Shown: positions 57,033 through 64,000 of the stretch, piece by piece
Layout: every line of letters starts with the position of its first letter
Position numbering within the stretch: the first letter of the stretch is position 1
Assembly (NCBI GenBank): GCA_029448655.1
Contig: JACCLO010000003.1
Location: 2,232,001 to 2,296,000, forward strand
DNA length: 64,000 nt
DNA from: Wolfiporia cocos
Taxonomy: Eukaryota; Basidiomycota; Agaricomycetes; Polyporales; Phaeolaceae
Direction of reading: 5' to 3'
Translations under genes and position numbers: made by a program
Notes under the pieces: generated by a model
What the model was told of the DNA's origin: nothing
Database searches by the model: none
Seen by the model: the letters and a program-made list of their open reading frames with translations, nothing else

Positions 57033-60000
57033 ATGTCGGCCGCAGCACTTTCCCACATCTCAACTCCAGGCGATGAGGACTTGGCCAACCTCTATCATCA
57101 GGTCCTCGCAGGGTTTGCAGAAGAGTCCTCGCCCTCAGAACCGTCTATGTCAAACGGCGAAGGTGAGCTGGAGTCGCTATACAGCCATTACGGCGACGAC
57201 GGCGGTGATACCCCCACATCAGCGCGCCAGCAAGCGATGCTCCCGGTGAACTCGGCGCACAGCTGTACGTCTCAGTCAAATGTTGGATCAGTTGACTCTA
57301 AACGCTACGCAGTCCAATATGGACTTCCGCCATCTCCACGCCCTATGTCAGGTTCCAGCACTGCCCAGTCTCCTACCAGAGGACCACGACCTCTGCCCCG
57401 CATCCCTGGACAAAGTCCGTTGCCCGTACCTCCTCCGCCGCCGCCCGCTTCGCAACCGATGTACCCTATGCCCATGCCCATGCCCGAGCCACCGCGGCCA
57501 CCATTCAGTTTTGATGAGCCTCCGCCACCTCCTCCGCCACCTAAGCGATCGAGCGCAGACTCGTATGTTTGCCCATCTCTACAATACCCCAGACCACCGC
57601 TTACCAGCTCTTTCAGAAACCGAAGGCTCCCGCAGACCCCTGCAGGGATGGCTTCCGGGGCCAATGGCTATAATCGTATGCCCCAGTACCCAGGCGCTCT
57701 TAGCGATTCGCGGCCTGGCTCCAGATCGTACGCTCCCTCATTGCGCCCGGGATCTTCTGACAGTAGTGCTGTGAGAGTGTCTATGCCTGTTCCAGACACT
57801 GGAGATGGATCAGGATGGAGACCTGCCACTCTCCCCAGCGACCAGCGGCTGTCGCATCGACCGTCCGGTGCATCACCTCCCAATGTACCTGCGTATGACG
57901 GCACGTATGAAGATCGCTCGCCGAAGTCCATATCTTCAATGGAGGAGTTATACGTGGGCATTCAAAACTACATTGATGCCGATATGCGCTCGCCTCCCTC
58001 AGCGCCATACTCACCTCCGAACCGTAAGTGAGCCCTTCCGAAAATGAGATTAGCTCTCAAGACCTCTGTTGCAGCATCTCGTACGATTCACGACGTGGAA
58101 CGGACAACGTCCTTACACTCGAATAACTCATCTATATATGGCGCAGTCTATCTGAACGGCGGTGCCACTGTAGACCGCAACCTGTCTGTTGGGACAACTA
58201 CAACATCTTCATCCTTGTTTCCGAGCAGCGACTCAGCAAACATGCACTCGAATACGTCGTTGCCAACAACGGTGGATCGTGGTAACTCCGCAGGCTCGTT
58301 CATGTCGCAGAGCTACCTGCAGGTGCAGTCGTCGACTCCTGGCCAAGTTTCACGCTCGAACTCGGCCCAGGGTCCTGTGGCATCCTCAAGTCGTTCATGG
58401 CGCGAGAATGACATCTACCGGACATTGCAAGATGCGAAGCGCCCGTTGGAGCTACATGGCGACTGGCAAGATGATGAGGACGACGACTACTACGACGACG
58501 GGTCCGAGGAAGGTGACGACCGCTTCTTCAACCCAGCGCTTTTGAGTCACATCGCGATGCGGCTGTTTGACAAGGTGCCCCGCGGCACGCACGTCAAGGG
58601 AAGCATCCCGTACCCCCGTGCCTTCACCGGAAAAGACATTGTGGTAAGTATGGCGTCTGTGATCGGTAGCGCGTAGGCTCATGCCCGCGCAGTCCGCAAT
58701 TCAGTCGCAGATTCAGCGCGAGCTGCTCATCACGCACGGCATCTCTCCGAATGACCGCCGCGCGGCGATCCAGGTGGCGCGCAGCCTGCAAAGCCAGCTG
58801 TTTTTCTATGAGGTCGAGTGGGAATCGCGCCCGCTCCAGGACGGCGTGCAGGATGTCTACATGTTCCTTGACGACCAGGAGGGCGCGCCTGATGCTCCCT
58901 TGGAGAAAGAGGCACTGCCCACCGGTGTAGTCACTCTGTTGACGAAGTGCTACTCCCCGAGTTGCTTTGACGAAACTCCGTGCTACTCGTACGCGTGTCC
59001 AAAGAGGGTAAGTGCGGATGTCGTCTCGTGTCCCGCAATGAGCTAACGGCGAAATGACAGCAAAACAAGGGGCTGTCTTTGATTACAACGGCAGAGAATG
59101 AGGATGAGGAAGATCAGGTGAGTTGTAGGATAGAGCGAATGTGCTGAAACTCATCTTTGGCCGTGCTAATAGGAAGAGTCGTGGACCGACGGGGTACCAC
59201 CGGATATCCTACGAACGCTTCCGGACATCGAAATCAACCGTCAGACGTATGTTGTCCCCGTTTCCTGGTGTGAGTGTACCTGTTCATCGCGTCTTCTAGT
59301 ATCATCCACAAGATCATGAGCAAGGAGAAGCAGTACCTGCGTGACCTTGACATCGTCGAATCGGTAAGCAACTCGTTTTGTAGATGCATAGCTGTCCTCA
59401 TTGTGGTACAGCTCTTCATCACACCTCTGAGGACGCTTAATCCGCCCATTATTCCCCCGAGCGAGATAGACGATTTCATTGAGGAAGTGTTCGGAAACAT
59501 CCTCGACCTTAGGGAGTGCAATCGTCGTCTGTTGGAAGTGATGAGTGTGCGTCAGCGCGAAGAAGGATATCTCATACAGGGTATTGGTGACATCTTCCTT
59601 GATGCGGCTACCGAGTTCCGCTTGGCGTACCCGATCTATGTCGGCCACCTTCCTGTGTCGGAACAGAGGATGAAGGCTGAGGCTGATGCGAACGCCGAGT
59701 TCCGACGGTTCCTCGAGGTATGTAGCTTCCATGAACTGAGCTCAATGATCCTTACACATTCATGTTGTTTCTGTCCGCGTTGTTTACAGCAATGCGCCCG
59801 TCACCCAGATGCCCGTCGTCTCGATCTCAAGCACTTTTTAAACCGTCCTTCTGAGCATTTGCAGAAGTATCCTGTACTGCTGGAGGCTGTGTGCAACGAG
59901 ACTGAAGAGGGTAAACCCGATGCTGAGTTCCTCAAGGAGGCCATCGAAGCTATCAAGAAGATGCAGACTGTGGCACAGCTATGGACATGGCAGTCGGCGA

Positions 60001-63000
60001 TGGGTAAGGGCCCGACTGGGAAATATGAATGGTTCAACCTCGTCTCGGAAGAGTACAGGAAATCCCTGCCCAAGAACGAGGCGAAGCGTCAATCGTCAGT
60101 GATGGCATTAACGTTCATCTCCAGGACTCAATTTATTCAATGTCTGCACTGACAGGATCATCTTTGAGCTGATCAAGGGAGAAATGGAATACGTCAAGGA
60201 TCTCGAGAATATTGAAGTGGTGCGTTTGCGGAACACCCAATAACCTCTCCTGCTCTAATCAGCCTACCAGATGTACATTGTCCCTTTGAGAAAACAAGCA
60301 GAAAAGGACGACGAACCGCCGATTATTCCGCGAGACAGACTGAACCAGTTCATTGACGAGGTGTTCCATAATTTTGCCGAGCTGCACGCACATCATCGCA
60401 AGATGCTCAACACCTTCCACGAGATTCAGCGTGAGGAGCACCCGGTGATCCGTAGTATCACTGCGGGTGTGTATGACGCTGTCCTTAACTTCCGTGAGGC
60501 GTACATGGAGTATATCCCCAACTACCCTATCGCAGCCTATCGAATTGATGATGAAATGGCCACCAATGCGGCATTTAAGGCGTTTGTAGAGGTAGGTTGC
60601 AGACGAAGCGCTGCGGATTACATATCAAGCTCAGCCGGTGCTATAGAGTTGTACTCGCCATCCCGATGCTCGCAAGCTGGACATGAAGGCCTTCATTAAC
60701 CGACCTATTCCTCGACTGCTCCGTTACGAGCTGCTGCTGAAAGGTATACTGGAAGAGACACCCGAGGGGCATGAAGACCGCGAGACCATACCTCAAGTCC
60801 TAGAACTCATTAAGGCTCTTGGTAAAGAGACTGAGCCTGGTGTTGTCTCGGCAAAGCAGAAAGTGGAAGTCTGGCGGTACAACTCGAACCTTGTCTTCAA
60901 ACCAGGAGAAGCAATAGTACGCAGCTTGCCATCTCTTTCTGATTGCCGATTTGATTTTGTGTATAGGACATGGATCTACTTAATGAAAATCGATCACTCG
61001 TCCATGCAGGAAGGTTGTGGCGTCAGCCTGATACTGGCTTCGAATGGAGCGGATGGTCAGAGCTCTTCGTACTCCTCTTTGACAATTACCGTAGGTCCTC
61101 GTTGAGCCTTGATCACGATTTCTGCTCACAGCTGTTAAGTTGTCATGACAAAGCCGAAGGAGAAGGAAGGCATAACCCGTTATCAAGTATACAGACGGGT
61201 ATGTCAACTGTTGTTTCGCATTAGAAGAAGCTGATCTGTTTGGAAAGCCTATTCCTCTCGATTTATTGACTTTAACCAATTTCACTGACCCTCCGACGCA
61301 ACGTGGTGCTGGTATCCTGCGCCTTGGTCGGTCAGAACGCACCCCGGATCCAGCGACAACTCCAGGTGCAATCAATACGCCTGACTCTGCGGGTGATTCC
61401 CGAGCAATGTACCCCTGTACAATCCACCACAACGGGCGGCTTGGAGGTTATTACACCGTCTTTGCTGAGTCTTTGCAGGCACGCAACGAATGGAAGCAGA
61501 AATTGGATGAGGCCATCGGGCTGCGCAAAGTGGTCCAAGAGTCTAACAAGGTGTTCGAGGTCGAGACCCTCAGTGCGGATACGTTCCTAGTTCCACCCAT
61601 CACTGCTGGGGGTAACAACGCTGCCGCATCTCACGATCATACGTACACTGGCAAAGTCACCTGCTCCGTACCATTTAGTGAGTATTGCCGCATGTCCCAT
61701 TAACTCGAACTCATCGATTTGCGAATTTGATCAGCGACTGCTGATGGCAGAGGCCTGGTTGCAATTGGTTGTACGGAGGGTGTTTGGATTGGATTCCGCC
61801 ATGACTCGAGATGTGGGTCGCCGTTGTCCGGACGTTATCCACTCGACTGACTTCCGCATAGCAATGCGCCGGGTCTTGCATCTCAAGATGGTGACTCAAT
61901 GTGCGATGCTAGAAGAGTTCGGCATATTCTTGGTTTTAGCGGACAAGGCAGGTGCCCAATCGATTTGTCACAGTTCAGCGTCTGAAGATGCTTGATTAGT
62001 CGCTGTTTGCGTACCATATCGAGGCTTTGGTGCCCACGTCTCCACAGAGTGCACACACGTCACAAACGCCGCAAAAACTCAGCGGTAATAAGGACGTGCA
62101 TTTCTTCAGCGTTGGCAATCTCAATGGTCGTACGCTCGTGATTTACATGAAAAAGAAAGGCGTACGCAACCGTCTCATATTAGTTTCGTGCCGATATTCA
62201 CTTGCACATACTGCCCAGCTTGACAGTGTCTTCCGTGTCCTGGAGCCTGTGACAGGCAAAATCAATGAACGTGCAGAAGCTCCGCGATCGTTCGGTTCCC
62301 GTCTAGGTCTGCGGACGCAGCGTTCGGAATGGTTTAGAGTGTACAGAGTAAGCTCTCCGACTTAATGTCAAGGCAGGCTAGCTGACGTACTGCACAGGAC
62401 TTCTTCCTGCCGTCGGAGTCCTTCGACCTGATATTCCTCAAAGCGAAGATCGTCATTCTGTGCACAAAGGGGTTCGAGATTATGGATCTCACCGAGTGAG
62501 TTACTCGTGGCGTCTCCCTAAACATACAGCTAACTCAAAAAATGCTTCTTGCAGTTTCAAGAGCGTCACGATTCCTCAGCGCGATGACCCACGCCTGGAG
62601 AAACTAGCCAAAAGATGCGAATCATGTAAACCCAGGGGCATGTTCCGTACTAGCCAAGATGAATTCTTGCTGTGCTATGATGGTACGTCCCCTCATTCCT
62701 CATTATGCCTTATCATACATATTGAGCGTCTTCGTGTAGAATTCGGTCTTTACGTGGATCGACACGGAGACCCAAGCCGTTCAATGGGCACCATTGAGTG
62801 GGAAGGGACTGCAGAACATGTTGCGTGGCATCCACCATACGTTCTCCTATTTGACGCCCGCTTCATCGAAGTCCGCCATGTTGAGACTGGACGTCTGGCT
62901 CAGATTATACCGGGTAACGACGTACGGTGCTTGTGGGATGGACGAGGAACAACGAACGTCCCGACCTCCGCTGTCCCCGGTCCTGAAGGTTGGACTGAAG

Positions 63001-63230
63001 GAGTGTCTCAGGAGCCGCGGGTCCACGGGGTCATGAACATTGACACTGGGCCACAAGTACCGGGCCCAAAGGCACCACGGCCAATTGCGCAGCACGTCTT
63101 CGAACTGATTCCCACCATACCGCTATACCTGCCGGGATCATTATCCTCACCGTCGCAGCCATCACACTTTGTTCAAAGTAATTCTCCTCCTCATTCACCT
63201 CATCTACGCGCCACGTTATCTTTCCGATGA
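57033..63230 (+). CDS. ROM2: Rho1 GEF, Rom2-like, with two DH domains
   Basis: I read 21 exons (57033-58023, 58075-58643, 58693-59007, 59061-59117, 59173-59246, 59300-59363, 59412-59717, 59790-60094, 60156-60219, 60271-60591, 60647-60916, 60967-61090, 61140-61198, 61248-61677, 61735-61812, 61862-61947, 62000-62161, 62219-62347, 62398-62495, 62555-62682, 62740-63230), 1,706 aa. Residues 1-480 are disordered and Pro-rich. A DEP domain (ALLSHIAMRLFDKVPRGTHV) starts near 482. A first DH begins IIHKIMSKEKQYLRDLD near 670, a second IIFELIKGEMEYVKDLENIE near 894 with FINRPIPRLLRYELLLKGIL. A PH follows (GWSELFVLLFDNY, LVMTKPKEKEGITRY) from about 1150, then a CNH domain from about 1305 (TADGRGLVAIGCTEGVWIG to VRCLWDG). 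Rom2-type GEFs activate Rho1 at the plasma membrane in cell-wall integrity signalling. Intron 61948-61999 appears to be GC-AG. Confidence 0.92.
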
Positions 63231-64000
63231 TGTATAATCCTGGTGTGTACCTTTAATCGTGCTATTCGCTTTCATTTGTTTTCTAGCAGTATGTCTAATG
63301 TACGGATCCCAATACCACTATTTCACCTGGACAATATCAGTGATAGACTTGCATATGAATCACCGTATGCTGATTTTTCAGATATGTCATAATCATCCTG
63401 TAATCTGGGCGAGACATCAAGGAGATCGTAGGTTCCGCTTCATAGACGATGCCGACAAAGTCTCGGTGCCAACATCACTATCTGATTTTTCATCGCCGAC
63501 AACGCGGTGTCGCAGGTACTAAAATGTCTCACGCTAGAATGGTATTCTTCTACTAAAAGATTGTAGTCCGACGCACAACAAGTGGCACATGATATGCCAG
63601 AGGCTGAAAGTTCAGCGACAGGAAAGACGAAGCGATACGGTGGGCATGAAGGCGGAGATGGTGGGCCCAGGCTGAATGGACCGGCAGCCCTCTGCGATGA
63701 ATAAGCTTGGAATTTTGGACCTACACAAGAAACTGGTGTGTAGTACTTGCGCAGGCTGATCAATCTGACTGCTGGAGACTTGGCATGGCCATGCAAAGGC
63801 TCGTCCTTGGAGATAACTCGTGTTCAAAATGGATAGCTCGTAGTCCACGGGTGCACCTAAGTTCCCCATGACACTACCTCCGAAACTTAATACTAATACT
63901 TTCAATTCGCGAGCCGCTATCCGACTGATATTGTGAGCTGCATAAGTGCTTAAAGGGATTAGACGGAGTTTAGAATGAATCATTGAGTGTAGCGTTGTGC
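63231..64000. other. Right-end flank, no supported gene
   Basis: Contains the 3' UTR of ROM2 and unassigned sequence. Minus-strand ORFs of 118-123 codons at 63440-63983 overlap each other in different frames and show no known motif. They could be the 3' exon of a gene starting beyond the window. Confidence 0.35.

Overview
The window is nuclear DNA of a filamentous basidiomycete, most likely a wood-decay Agaricomycete (Polyporales-like is my inference). The evidence is spliceosomal introns of about 45-70 bp in nearly every gene, G+C-rich codon choice, eukaryotic single-copy genes (mitochondrial GatA/HER2, MAK11, GPATCH1, TRM140/METTL2, a Rom2-type Rho-GEF), and fungal repeats (solo LTRs, hAT-like MITEs, Helitrons, a DDE transposon). 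All exon coordinates are my own splice readings; every joined model keeps frame across its introns.

Left gene block (1-17,474): the 3' part of a fungal-specific-domain transcription factor (+); HER2, the glutamyl-tRNA(Gln) amidotransferase A subunit (-); MAK11, a 60S-assembly WD40 protein (+); GPATCH1 (-), whose stop lies 46 bp from that of MAK11; and amino-acid permeases A and B (+). Permease C (39,017-41,383, +) is a close copy of B. B and C sit in direct-repeat units of about 3.6 kb that include roughly 1 kb of upstream DNA.

Repeat island (about 18.3-38.1 kb) between permeases B and C: no intact gene that I can support, low CpG, and stacked insertions that can be ordered from their target-site duplications (TSDs). 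A solo LTR holds a 4.1-kb unit bounded by two hAT-like MITEs; that unit carries a fragment of an uncharacterised gene, itself split by another solo LTR of the same family. Further right is a second hAT-like element that received a solo LTR and two Helitrons, then more solo LTRs and a third MITE copy.

Second accessory block (41.5-54.7 kb): a 173-codon ORF, a four-exon hypothetical gene (-), a 5.8-kb TA-flanked transposon with a decayed DDE transposase interrupted by a solo LTR (which contains a tRNA-like inverted-repeat element) and by a second hAT-like copy, then a tandem run of five non-autonomous Helitrons full of a 22-bp minisatellite, and a small RTC4-like remnant.

Right gene block (54.7-64 kb): TRM140/METTL2-like tRNA m3C methyltransferase (-) and a 1,706-residue Rho1 GEF (+) with DEP, two DH, PH and CNH domains, divergently transcribed.

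The host genes are ordinary. The unusual content is the layered repeat architecture, where sequence inside the window itself supplies empty sites and TSDs that establish boundaries and order. I found no CRISPR array, rRNA gene, canonical tRNA gene or defence system.
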